NCBI RefSeq assembly: GCF_002564465.1
Contig: NZ_NUUX01000001.1
Location: 7,621-71,620 of the forward strand
Origin: Bacillus sp. AFS088145
GTDB lineage: Bacteria > Bacillota > Bacilli > Bacillales > Bacillaceae_G
Length of the DNA: 64,000 bases
Direction: 5' to 3'
Positions 43,554-53,300 of the stretch are shown here, in pieces. The translations under genes and the position numbers were made by a program. Position 1 is the first letter of the stretch. Each line of letters starts with the position of its first letter. The notes beneath the pieces were generated by a model. It worked only from the letters and a program-made list of their open reading frames with translations. It was not told the DNA's origin and did no database searches.

Positions 43554-46500
43554 TTATTCTAAACCTAACTGACTTAATACTGTGTCTAACGTAACACCTT
43601 TATAAGAAGTTTTCGCTTTTGGTGCATTTGCTACCGTTGGATTTTGCAAACCATAATTTTTTATGATGAAATCCATATCCTTCTTATCCACAACATTATC
43701 AAAGTTAAAATCTGCAGATGCTTTATTTGTCCCCCAATATGTTTGTACAGCTATTGCATCTAAAATATCAATCACAGTATCTTTATTTACATCACCAGCT
43801 GATGCTGTTTCAAGTAAGTATCTTAATCTCTTTCCAATTGTTTCACCACGAACTTCATTCGATAAATATAATTGTTTTTGCATCGTAAAGTGACCCGGTA
43901 CATCTACTTTTACTGTATAAGCATTTTTATCTGCTTTAAGTCCTTCAGCAATATAACTACCAGCTTTAGATGTTATAGGAGCTTCAACAACAGTTTTTCC
44001 ATCATATGAAGTAACCGTTACTTTTGCACCGATTTTACTTTGATCAATTGAATAATTCTTTTCACCAGTAGCCGGATCTTTCGCCCCTTCTAATTGTAAT
44101 GAGCCTTCTAGTAATGAAAAATTCGATTTAGTCGTATAACATTCCATATAAGAATAGACATTTTCCGACTGAACATCTGATTGGTCAATTGTCGTAGCAT
44201 TCATTATATGCCATAAGAATGGAGTTGAACGCGTATATTTATCGAGTGTTTTTATATCGAAATTAAATAACTTCAAATCTTCTGGTAATGGTTTAGTGCC
44301 AGAATACGTAAATGTAAACGTATAATTTAATACACTATCCCAATAAGGAGTAGTTGTCACAGATACTTGTGCGTCACCGTATTGTTTAACTGCATCATTT
44401 ACAACAACATTTTCAATTGCAGCTAAATTTGTATCGACTGGCAGTGTAATTTTTGTTGTTTTTAAGTTTTTAATATTATTCGAACGAACACTGTAATTTA
44501 CCGATTCACCTGTAGTTACAGTTTTTTTATTTGCTTTTAAATAATAGTAAGGGTAAGTATTTTTAACAAAAGCAACTTTTAGCATAGCAGAAGCATCGGC
44601 AGTTGCATTTCTCGCTGCGTCTAATCCATAAAATTGAACGGTTAAAGGTTGAATCTGACTTCTAACTAAAATTTGATTCTCCTCATAATTTCCATTTTTA
44701 TCTGTATATGATGGTAAAGTTGGTCTACCCCAATTGTAAGACGAAACAACTGAATTGCTTGATTGATCAACATTGATACCATAATTATTTGCTTCTTCAA
44801 CTTCAGGATCTTTTACGTTTATATTAAAATCATATAAAAATTCTCCCTTAGAATCTAACTGACTTTCATCATATTCGATAACCTTTTGATCTAACGAATC
44901 AAAGCTAGAAGTTATTGTTGGAGCTCCCACTTCATATAAGAAATCAGAAGCCGCTGAGAATGTTTTACCTTTTTCATTTGAACCAACTAGTCTTAATTTA
45001 TAATGACCCGTATTTATTTTGACAGGATCACTGCTAATTGGATTTTTTGGATCATCTGTAAATGGATAATAATATGTGTTAAAAGCTGGTCCAACAAAAT
45101 ATGTTTGATTTTCATTTAGAAGAAGTGTATTAAAACTTCCTACAAGTCCAAAATCTTCACCTGTATTTGGATCTTGTAATACGACATCTAAAGTCTTCAT
45201 ATGCGATTTTAGATTCATCGAAAAGTCAAGATCTGGATAACTAGTTTGTGGCCAAGCGCCTTCGTCTGAAAAGATTGGATTTTCAATTTTAAATGTATCG
45301 ATACCTTCATTTATAACACGTCCACCAAATGGAATTTGGTATGTTTCAGTTGAATCCCCTGTATTCGTGAAAGTGATATAACCTTCATATGTTCCTTTTT
45401 CTGCTGTTTTTGGAATGTTTAAGTTGAACTTAATTGATTTTTGGCTAATTCCATTTAATTTTACAGTTGAAGGTCCAGTTAATGTCACATTATTTTGAGC
45501 TGCATCCTTCGAGCTTCTTAATCCACTTTGGAATTTAACATTTACATTGAATGTTTTTGCTTTTTCACTGCGATTTTTTAATGTAACTGTACGTGAATCA
45601 GCGATATCTTGATTGTCAAATCCAAATGAGCCAAAACTCATTCCACCAGTTAATTCTTTAATGGATTTTTGTTTTCCATTAATAATTGTAGGTGTCTTGT
45701 CCACTACCTCTAATTCTACATTTGAGTGAATAGCTTCATAAGCATCTACTCGGCCACTACCTACTTCAAAAACACTGTAATCTTTTGATAAAGGATCTGC
45801 AGTATTCATTAAGATTGATTTAACATCTTCCGGATTTAACTCTTTATTTGATTGAAGTAATAGTGCTGAAACCCCTGCTACATAAGGTGTAGCCATTGAA
45901 GTACCTGATAAGCGCTGATACGCATATTTGTAATCTTCTGGTTTTGATCCATCAACTGTTTTATCGTTTACATAGAATGGTACAGTCGAAAGGATTGATA
46001 CACCAGGTGCAGTTATTTCTGGTTTAATATCATAGTTCACTCGAGATGGACCTCTAGAACTGAATTGCGCTAATTCATCAGAAGCAGTTTTTAATTTTGT
46101 GAAATCGCCGAATGTGAAGTCTGTTTTACCAGCTTTAATTGCAGCTGCGATTGTAATACCATCATCATTTGAAACGGAGAATGCAGGAATCGCATCGACT
46201 GATTCACCTAAGAATGCTTGAATTGGTCCTTCAGCTTTGTTTGTTTCATCGTTATACATTAATACACCGACCGCACCTTTTGCTTTTGCATTTTTGATTT
46301 TATCAATTAATGCAATTGATCCACGCTTAATGAACGCGATCTTACCGTTTAAATCTTTTCCATTAAAGTCTGCTGGATTTGCTAAACCAACATCAACAAG
46401 TTGGTACGTTTTTCCTTTTAATGTCGTTAAATCATCTTTATAATTTCTTGCTAATTGTCTTAACGTATAATTTTTGCCATCTTGCACACCTGCATATTGA

Positions 46501-47714
46501 TAAATATCAAGTGCGATTGATGATGCACCGACTGTTAACGCTAATGCGGCAGCACCAGGTGATCCTAATGTATACATTTGATCCCCGCTATTACCTGCTG
46601 CTACGACAGTAGTTACGCCGCTTAGTACAGCATTGTTTACAGCAATTGAAGTTGCATAAAGTGGATCATTAATTGATGCTCCTAGCGACATATTAATGAC
46701 ATCCATACCATCTTGAACTGCTCGATCGATCGCAGCGATAATATTTTCACTTGTACCACTACCACCAGGTCCAAGTACTCTGTAAGCATATAAGTCTGCT
46801 CCAGGTGCTGCACCAACTGTTTTATACTCACTGTTTGCTACTCCACGCCCACCTATAATCCCAGCAACATGTGTACCATGTTCAGTATAATAGTTCGCCG
46901 CTGTTCCCGGTTTTCCAGCATTTACCCAATCGGCATACGTCGTTTCCATCGGATCATTGTCGTTACCAACAAAGTCATATCCACCTTTGTATGCCTCCTT
47001 TAAATCTGGGTGGTTGTAATCGATTCCTGTATCAAGAATTCCGACTTTAATTCCTTTACCTGTATACCCTTCAGCATGTAATCGGTCTAAACCATCATAA
47101 GGTGTATAATTCGCACCATTTGCTTCATCCGTTTTTAACTGTTCATTATTTTCTTCTTTTGTTGGAGGATCAATCGAAAATGTTTCGTTACTCCAAACTG
47201 TTTTCACTGCTTTGGATTTTAATAGATTCTTAATTTGATTTGCTGGTAGACTAAGCGAGACACCATTAAAAGCATGTTTATATGAACGATTAATCTTATA
47301 ATTTGCTTTTTTATTATTTTCATTAGTTAATACTTTCACTACATCATTTGAAAACGTTTTATGGTCCTGATCTACCAGTTTAGATGCTTCAGTTTCAGAT
47401 AATGATTGCCCCTCTACACTTGCTTCAATTTGAGCAATTTTAGCAGGTTTATTGTTAAATTCAACAATGACAGATGTTAGATTTGAAGAGCTTAAGTTAA
47501 TATCTGAAGAAATTTGAAGACCAGTCTCTTCATTTGTTGAAAGTTGATTAAGGGCCGCTCTTTGTTCCGAAGTTAAATTTGCAAGTAGTTCGTCTACATT
47601 CCTTGGACTAGCTGCTTTTGTATTGTGAGATACTTGTCCAAGTGAACCTACTATAAAACTTGATGTTAATGCTATAACAGTAAAACTTTTTATTACCATA
47701 CTCTTTTTCTTCAT
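43554..47714 (-). CDS. Secreted S8 serine protease with cohesin-like and dockerin modules (protease 3)
   Basis: 1386 aa, the copy I counted fully. Signal peptide 1-35; I9-type propeptide about 45-185; D228, H279, N375 and S606 form the subtilase active site; PA insert 401-545. The Fn3-like module is about 665-805, beta-sandwich modules run to about 1050, the cohesin-like segment is 1055-1190 (TTGESVNYSVRSNNIKNLK), and the carboxypeptidase-regulatory-like module 1195-1300. Dockerin loops are at 1308-1319 (DVNKDTVIDILD) and 1335-1346 (DFNFDNVVDKKD), and the tail helix is 1371-1386. Family roles known: I9 propeptides assist folding, PA domains guide substrate, dockerins bind cohesins with calcium. 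Self-assembly with the internal cohesin-like part is inference. Confidence 0.92.
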   Translation of the reverse strand: MKKKSMVIKSFTVIALTSSFIVGSLGQVSHNTKAASPRNVDELLANLTSEQRAALNQLSTNEETGLQISSDINLSSSNLTSVIVEFNNKPAKIAQIEASVEGQSLSETEASKLVDQDHKTFSNDVVKVLTNENNKKANYKINRSYKHAFNGVSLSLPANQIKNLLKSKAVKTVWSNETFSIDPPTKEENNEQLKTDEANGANYTPYDGLDRLHAEGYTGKGIKVGILDTGIDYNHPDLKEAYKGGYDFVGNDNDPMETTYADWVNAGKPGTAANYYTEHGTHVAGIIGGRGVANSEYKTVGAAPGADLYAYRVLGPGGSGTSENIIAAIDRAVQDGMDVINMSLGASINDPLYATSIAVNNAVLSGVTTVVAAGNSGDQMYTLGSPGAAALALTVGASSIALDIYQYAGVQDGKNYTLRQLARNYKDDLTTLKGKTYQLVDVGLANPADFNGKDLNGKIAFIKRGSIALIDKIKNAKAKGAVGVLMYNDETNKAEGPIQAFLGESVDAIPAFSVSNDDGITIAAAIKAGKTDFTFGDFTKLKTASDELAQFSSRGPSRVNYDIKPEITAPGVSILSTVPFYVNDKTVDGSKPEDYKYAYQRLSGTSMATPYVAGVSALLLQSNKELNPEDVKSILMNTADPLSKDYSVFEVGSGRVDAYEAIHSNVELEVVDKTPTIINGKQKSIKELTGGMSFGSFGFDNQDIADSRTVTLKNRSEKAKTFNVNVKFQSGLRSSKDAAQNNVTLTGPSTVKLNGISQKSIKFNLNIPKTAEKGTYEGYITFTNTGDSTETYQIPFGGRVINEGIDTFKIENPIFSDEGAWPQTSYPDLDFSMNLKSHMKTLDVVLQDPNTGEDFGLVGSFNTLLLNENQTYFVGPAFNTYYYPFTDDPKNPISSDPVKINTGHYKLRLVGSNEKGKTFSAASDFLYEVGAPTITSSFDSLDQKVIEYDESQLDSKGEFLYDFNINVKDPEVEEANNYGINVDQSSNSVVSSYNWGRPTLPSYTDKNGNYEENQILVRSQIQPLTVQFYGLDAARNATADASAMLKVAFVKNTYPYYYLKANKKTVTTGESVNYSVRSNNIKNLKTTKITLPVDTNLAAIENVVVNDAVKQYGDAQVSVTTTPYWDSVLNYTFTFTYSGTKPLPEDLKLFNFDIKTLDKYTRSTPFLWHIMNATTIDQSDVQSENVYSYMECYTTKSNFSLLEGSLQLEGAKDPATGEKNYSIDQSKIGAKVTVTSYDGKTVVEAPITSKAGSYIAEGLKADKNAYTVKVDVPGHFTMQKQLYLSNEVRGETIGKRLRYLLETASAGDVNKDTVIDILDAIAVQTYWGTNKASADFNFDNVVDKKDMDFIIKNYGLQNPTVANAPKAKTSYKGVTLDTVLSQLGLE

Positions 47715-47853
47715 TTCTAAAGTCTCCCTGTGCCTATTTATTTTTATAAAAATTATCCGAATACATAACGAGGTTTTATCTAATTTGGATTAAAACGAAA
47801 GCATGATTTCCAACCCCAACTTAACTCGATCCCCTTCCCTAACTATTGATATT

Positions 47854-47882
47854 ATTATAAATAATTAGAATTTTCTGGTAAA
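47854..47882 (-). promoter_or_regulatory. Conserved promoter of dockerin protease 3
   Basis: On the minus strand TTTACC (47877-47882), 17-nt spacer starting AGAAAATTC, TATAAT (47854-47859), then TAGGGAAGGGG. Same architecture as the promoters of proteases 1 and 2. Confidence 0.78.
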
Positions 47883-48111
47883 ATTAAAAATTATAAAAAT
47901 TTAATAATAAAGTCTTATTTTTCCTTGTACTATTCGAAAGTTTTGTCATAACACTTCCCTAGTTTTTTCACCTCCTTACTTTAGGTGCTTCGGGCTATGT
48001 GAGAATCTAGAGTCGTGATTTTTAAATGAATCTCAACGTCCTCCTCACTTAAAAACTAGCAACCTAGGGTAGAAATCAACTAATCTACTTATAAATTAGC
48101 TACAATGATTA

Positions 48112-48142
48112 CCAAAATAAAGAAAACTCGCCGATTGGCGAG
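48112..48142 (-). terminator. Terminator-like hairpin at the edge of repeat copy C
   Basis: CTCGCC (48127-48132) and GGCGAG (48137-48142) pair over GATT; on the minus strand TTTTCTTTATTTT follows. It would end a minus-strand transcript crossing the repeat. Confidence 0.65.
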
Positions 48143-48230
48143 CCTTTAGACGAAGACAGAGGCGTAGTTGCACTTATACTTAATTCCTAAAATTGGCAAC
48201 TACGTAGAGTTTTTTCTCCGCTGCCAATTT
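48138..48230. repeat. Dispersed intergenic repeat, copy C
   Basis: GCGAGCCTTTAGACGAAGAC, CAGAGG, CGTAGTTGC pairing with GCAACTACG, and AAATTGGCA pairing with TGCCAATTT. Best-preserved copy; lies between the terminator of the RRNPP-type regulator and the protease 3 promoter. Confidence 0.7.
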
Positions 48231-48247
48231 ATACTTTCTTAATATAC

Positions 48248-48279
48248 AAAAAAGAGAAGCCAGTATTTAAAACTTCTCC
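48248..48279 (-). terminator. Intrinsic terminator of the RRNPP-type regulator
   Basis: GAGAAG (48254-48259) pairs with CTTCTC (48273-48278); on the minus strand TTTTTTG follows. Confidence 0.65.
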
Positions 48280-48293
48280 TAAAATTTCTATGA

Positions 48294-49598
48294 TTAAATC
48301 CATTTCAATTCCGCTTTTACTTGATTGGTTTCGATGGGAATACTACGTTGATTACCAGCATCCCTAAAGAACTGAATCAATTCGATTGCTTCTTTATATT
48401 GACCTAATTCCATATAGTATTTATATAATTTTTTCCCGTACTGCTCATAATAAGTAACACTATTTGTTGAAGCAAACTGCGGAATGGCAACCTTTGCCAA
48501 ATAGTCATAATACCCACTTCGATTATTTTTACAATTCAAAAGTAAGAGGTTAAATAACGTGAGATGAATCGGGCTATTATGTTTCTTAGCTAAAGCAATT
48601 CCTTTTTTTACTTCCTCTAAAAGATTTTCTTTATTCAATAACTGTCCTTCCGAGCATGATTCAATGTAATTGTAGAATCGTCGTAAGTAATAGATTGATG
48701 AATGTTCTGTCGTGATTAATGATTTCTTAAAATAATGTGCAGCTTGTACGAATTCTTTTCGTTTAAAGAACTCTACACCTAAATTATTTAAAAGAATACG
48801 TTTTTTTTCATTAGCGCCTATACTTTCGCAATTATGAATTAAATTCATATAGCTTTCAATTAATTCCTTAAAATCGATATCATTTTCACTTTCAAATTGC
48901 ATTAACATTAAAGTTTGAGCATTTATTGCTTGTAAATAGTTACGTGTTTTAATGAAATAATCGTTTGCCTTTTGAGCATAGGTATAAGCTAGTACTTTTC
49001 CCCTTGCATAATGATAGCCAAGTGCTAAGTGATAGTAATATTCCTCATTTTTGTATTCTTCTATATTAATTTGTTTTAAAACTTTAACGGCAGTTCGATA
49101 ATCTTCACTCGTAGTAGTCCGATATGTACTAATACAATACATTCCTTTAATGTGTAGAAGAAGATTTTTTTCAACATCAGAAATCGTCTGGAAATTTTTT
49201 TCCGCATATTCGATTATCGATTTAGTTTCAGGTAACATCTTCTTATGAAGATAGTACCTTGCTGTTAATAAGTGATAATACACTGCATATTTAGAAGCTT
49301 TGATAAACGGTATATTTTCTAATTCTAATTTTATCTCCTCAATTTGAATGGAATTTTGCATAATAATGGCAAGATCCCAATCTTTTAACCTCTGTTCAAT
49401 ATGGTGTAATGCTTTCATTTCTTTGTTTAGATCAATCCCTAACCGTTCTGTTAATTTGGATAAAATATCAGGTGATATATTCACCTTTCCACCTTCGAAT
49501 CTACTAATATATGTTTTACAGCAAATCTCTTTGCTTAGGTTTGATTGGCTGATTCCATTTTTCTCACGATAAAATTTGAAAATTTCTCCGACTAACAT
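48294..49598 (-). CDS. HTH-TPR transcriptional regulator (RRNPP type, PlcR/NprR-like)
   Basis: 434 aa. The N-terminal Cro/CI HTH (about 5-60) reads FKFYREKNGISQSNLSKEICCKTYISRFEGGKVNISPDILSKL, followed by about 360 residues of helix pairs with the TPR pattern (LNNLGVEFFKRKEFVQAAHYFKKSL, YKYYMELGQYKEAIELIQ). This is the layout of PlcR, NprR and PrgX, which sense secreted peptides. TAAGGAGGCTAAA precedes the ATG. It lies inside the protease array, so control of secreted proteases by quorum sensing is plausible, as for NprR. I find no clear pheromone precursor gene next to it. Confidence 0.85.
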   Translation of the reverse strand: MLVGEIFKFYREKNGISQSNLSKEICCKTYISRFEGGKVNISPDILSKLTERLGIDLNKEMKALHHIEQRLKDWDLAIIMQNSIQIEEIKLELENIPFIKASKYAVYYHLLTARYYLHKKMLPETKSIIEYAEKNFQTISDVEKNLLLHIKGMYCISTYRTTTSEDYRTAVKVLKQINIEEYKNEEYYYHLALGYHYARGKVLAYTYAQKANDYFIKTRNYLQAINAQTLMLMQFESENDIDFKELIESYMNLIHNCESIGANEKKRILLNNLGVEFFKRKEFVQAAHYFKKSLITTEHSSIYYLRRFYNYIESCSEGQLLNKENLLEEVKKGIALAKKHNSPIHLTLFNLLLLNCKNNRSGYYDYLAKVAIPQFASTNSVTYYEQYGKKLYKYYMELGQYKEAIELIQFFRDAGNQRSIPIETNQVKAELKWI

Positions 49599-49910
49599 TT
49601 TAGCCTCCTTAATGAACCGACATTATTAGAAATAGTTCAGTTTAGTAATTTTTGTTTATGTCATTACATTTCTTTTCAGTTGCAATAAATTATTGTTTTT
49701 TCGTTCGTTTGAGTTATGACGTAAATGTAGTATTCCAAAGGATTGGATTCGTTTTTCCGAATATTTTTTCAATTTTCTAACATCAATATGTATTGGTTTT
49801 ATTATACAAGAACAATCTTTTCTAATAAAATTAATTAGTTTAAAATTATAATAAGATAATCTTATATTAAGAAGGAATAGTCAGAGGACTTCTATAATTC
49901 CGAATCATAA

Positions 49911-49940
49911 AAAAACATTTTTCCAAATCAGGAAAAATGC
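49911..49940 (-). terminator. Intrinsic terminator with no obvious gene upstream
   Basis: ATTTTTCC pairs with GGAAAAAT; on the minus strand GTTTTTTTATG follows. The only sequence it could end is the 160-bp repeat copy 1, so a small RNA or gene relic is suggested. Confidence 0.6.
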
Positions 49941-49958
49941 TTCTCTTAAAATAAACAC

Positions 49959-50117
49959 TTTAAGCAATGAATGACTAATATACTTTAAAAATTCTAATCC
50001 CAACCCTTGGACTGTACTTGAGCTTTTTCAAATACTTCAATCGGAATCTTAAAGAATCAGAAGATATTCATACAACTGGTGAGGTTTTCTAAACTTGAAA
50101 AAAAGACGACTTAATAG
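49959..50117 (-). repeat. Diverged 160-bp direct repeat, copy 1
   Basis: Aligns over its whole length with 54535-54693, sharing AAGCAATGAAT, AAGAATCAGAAGATATTCA and GACGACTTAATA. Copy 2 forms the 3' flank and terminator of protease 4, whereas copy 1 keeps only one arm of that terminator. Confidence 0.65.
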
Positions 50118-50352
50118 TTTACCCTCTTTCAAGTAGACACTAAAGAAGACAGACTATGCAAAAATGGGCATACTTTTTAACTATGACTTAAGCGACAATA
50201 ATACCAAAAGATAAACGAATATAACGATCATTAGAGTAGTATACAAAATTGAGATAAATAATATTTCCTCACCTATTAATTCTAAATAGTATACTAATTA
50301 GTTTTATTTTCTTACTTCAATTTTACCGTGTGAATAAAAATAGATGACAAAA

Positions 50353-50386
50353 TAAAAATGCAGGAAACATTCTTTCCTGCATTTTT
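50353..50386. terminator. Intrinsic terminator of the Vpr-like protease gene
   Basis: AAAATGCAGGAAA pairs with TTTCCTGCATTTT over CATTC, with A and T runs on both sides, so it can work in both directions. Confidence 0.85.
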
Positions 50387-50398
50387 ATTTTTGATACA

Positions 50399-53300
50399 TT
50401 ATTTTTGTAAAACGGTAACTGTCTGTGGTTTTGTAGTTACTTTAAAGCCACCTTTATTTTCTACATCTGCTGATATTGTATAAGTACCACTTGGTATGCT
50501 AGACTCCGGAGCCCATTTTAAGTGAATTTCAACTTGATTATCAACATTAAAAGAATCCACAAGGTTGCCATTTACATCCTTAACATTAATTTTCCAATTC
50601 ACTTTGTTATTCGCATAACCACTGATTAGAGCAGGAGTACTTGCATTAACATTTTTATTTGGGTATACACTGAAATAGCTAACAAGCATTCCTTCATTAA
50701 TATAAGAAGAGTCTCCCCAAACTGTGTAACTGTGGTTTAAAGCATAGTCGGAACCTAATACAACAACACTCTTAGGCTCTTCTTTTATAAGTACAGATGT
50801 TTGACCTGGTTGTAAAGGCTTATATTTGCCGTTATACCATACAATCGCACCGTAATAGCCACTTCCTTTTTCATTGTCTGTGGCTTTGAATGAAATTTCA
50901 TATTGACCATCTTTAGGCTTTACTTGAATATCGGATACAACAGGAGCAACTGAATCAACATGGAAAGGAAGTTTCACGGTTTGTGGTTTCGCATCCTTAT
51001 AATCTAATGTTGATTTAATTACATAGTTATATATGCCATCCTTAACAACTTTTCCGTTTTCGTCTGTTTCATCCCATACATAACCACCATTCATATAGTC
51101 GCGGTAAGACATAATATTTTTACGGAACTTCCATGGCTTTCCAGTATATTCACTAAAGTCACCTAAGTATTTAATCATTTCTCCATTTTCATTCTCCACG
51201 TACATTTCAGTCTTTTCTAAATTACGTAATACAGTAAATGTTGGGAACACTGTATTTAATCCAGCATTAGGAGAAATAGCAATTCGATCCTTATTAAATG
51301 TTGCTGTTTTTGGATCATATCCTAATGGGAATGTGTTTTCAGAAAATGGTTCGTCATTCCAAAGTGTCGTATATCCTAAGAACGCATCTTTTTCATATGC
51401 TGCAGGATCAATATTTTGTGGTTGATCCCATTCACCATAATAACCCATGTATGGAAGCGTTAAAGGAACTGCTGACTCACTGTTTTTACCAGATGGAACT
51501 AAACGGACATACCCCTCAACAAATGTACCTTTCTTTAAGCTTGACGGAAGTTGAATTTGAATATCGAGATTTTTTTCTTGTCCTGGTTTAATTTTTAATG
51601 TTTTCCCTGCTGTAGACGATACTGTTTCTCCATTCACAGATGCGATAGCACCTTGTACACGCTCGCTTTTTAACGTTAAATATTCTTTTGAATCCAATTT
51701 CCCATCATTGTCTAGGTCAAAATCTTTTGTTTCTTTTCCGTCCGTTAAAACGTCAACATATACTTGATATTCTAAATCTTTTATATTCAGATTTTGAAGC
51801 GCTTCTGCATTTAATTTGAAGTGTACATTATCAGATTTAATCTCTTTTAACGCAACTGCTCCTGCTTGCTCAAGCGAAGTTTTTTCTCTTGTCACAAGTA
51901 CTGGTGTTTTAATCGCATTTTCAATTTGCATTAAGCCCGAACCTTGTACGCGTGGGGAGTACGGTACTTCATTATTCGTAGAAGGATCAAGAACTAACTT
52001 TGCAGTATTCATTAATGCAATTTTTGCTTTTAAAGCTGTTTCTTCTGAATGAGTTAAACCTTTTTCATATAGTGATTGCAGTATTAATGCTGAACCTCCT
52101 GCAACATGAGGACTTGCCATAGATGTTCCGCTCATTACCTCATATTGATTTCCTGGAACAGTCGAATAAATTTTACCACCGGGTGCAGAAATCTCAGGCT
52201 TAAAGTCTAATGTATGTGGTGTACCATAAGATGAGAAATATGACATCGTATTCTTATTTGGATTTTCAACATAGATTCCAGTTGACGGTTTCATTTTCAC
52301 AATATGACCGCTCGTTAACTGAGAAATCAAAGTAGCTCCAACTGCTCTGCTAGTCGTTGCAGCAGGTGTAAAGTAAGGACTAAAATATACGAATGGATAG
52401 TCAACATCTTCATTCGCAGGTACAAGGATTACTGCCTTTGCATTCTTCTTTTTCGCTTCGGTTTGAATATAAGTATATGAACCATATTTTGCATTTGGTT
52501 TTGCAACAACAATTTTATTTGTCACATCTTTATCTTTAAAATCAGCTGTTTTACCTTCTCCAACATATACCATCTCGTAAGATTCAAGTGGCGATAATAC
52601 ACTAGAAAGCCTCATATTAAACTGTGTTTGGTCTTGGTATGGTAACTGTAAACCATCTTCAGATTTAAGGGCTGCCACATGTATACTCGTATTTTCATAG
52701 GAAGCAACAGATAAAGCATATGGGCTTACTCCTGGTTCACCAACTGTTCCAATATCTGGACTTTCAGCATACGGCTTTACGGAAGATGGTATTAGATTAT
52801 TTTTTGTGCTATAAGCAGAGTTTCCTCCCGCTACAACTACAAGCGTACCTTGTTCGGTTGCTTCACGAATCGCCTTTTGAATTGGATCATCTTCTTCACT
52901 TACGAAACCTGCGTCAGTTCCTAAACTCATGTTAATGACATCTGCTCCCATTGTCACCGCGTGCTCGATACCAGCAATAATATCATCTTCATATGCTCCA
53001 TTTGCATTATCAGAGAATACTTTTTCTGCCAACAACTGTACTCCTGGTGCTATACCTTTTACTCCGTCATTTGCTTCGTCACCATTCGCTCCTACTGTAC
53101 CTGCAACATGCATACCGTGTGAATTCCCTGCACTGTGTGGAATGACATCTGTATCATGATCCGCCCAGTCATATCCTGTTGGTACCTTGTCGCTGTACCA
53201 TACTTCGCCCACACCAGTTTCCGCGAATTTCTTTTGAATACTTTCTTTCGAATACTTTTCCTTTGCTTTTCCTTTTTCCGTCAACGTCATATCTTTATGA

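Larger units (their letters stand above)
49599..50398. other. Intergenic region with a terminator and a duplicated 3' flank
   Basis: About 800 bases. From left to right: the regulator promoter region, a minus-strand terminator (49911-49940), the 160-bp repeat copy 1 (49959-50117), about 230 AT-rich bases without a clear gene, and the terminator of the Vpr-like gene. No intact reading frame found. Confidence 0.5.

Noticed and set aside
47990-48000. Minus-strand GTAAGGAGGTGAAA as start of a peptide pheromone gene
   Set aside because: The possible frames are 13-21 codons, lack a secretion signal, and do not follow the regulator in the way known pheromone genes do.
50117-50340. Hydrophobic minus-strand frame ending LVLLSLKS as a small membrane peptide
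   Set aside because: There is no start codon with a ribosome site; the hydrophobic look follows from AT-rich sequence.
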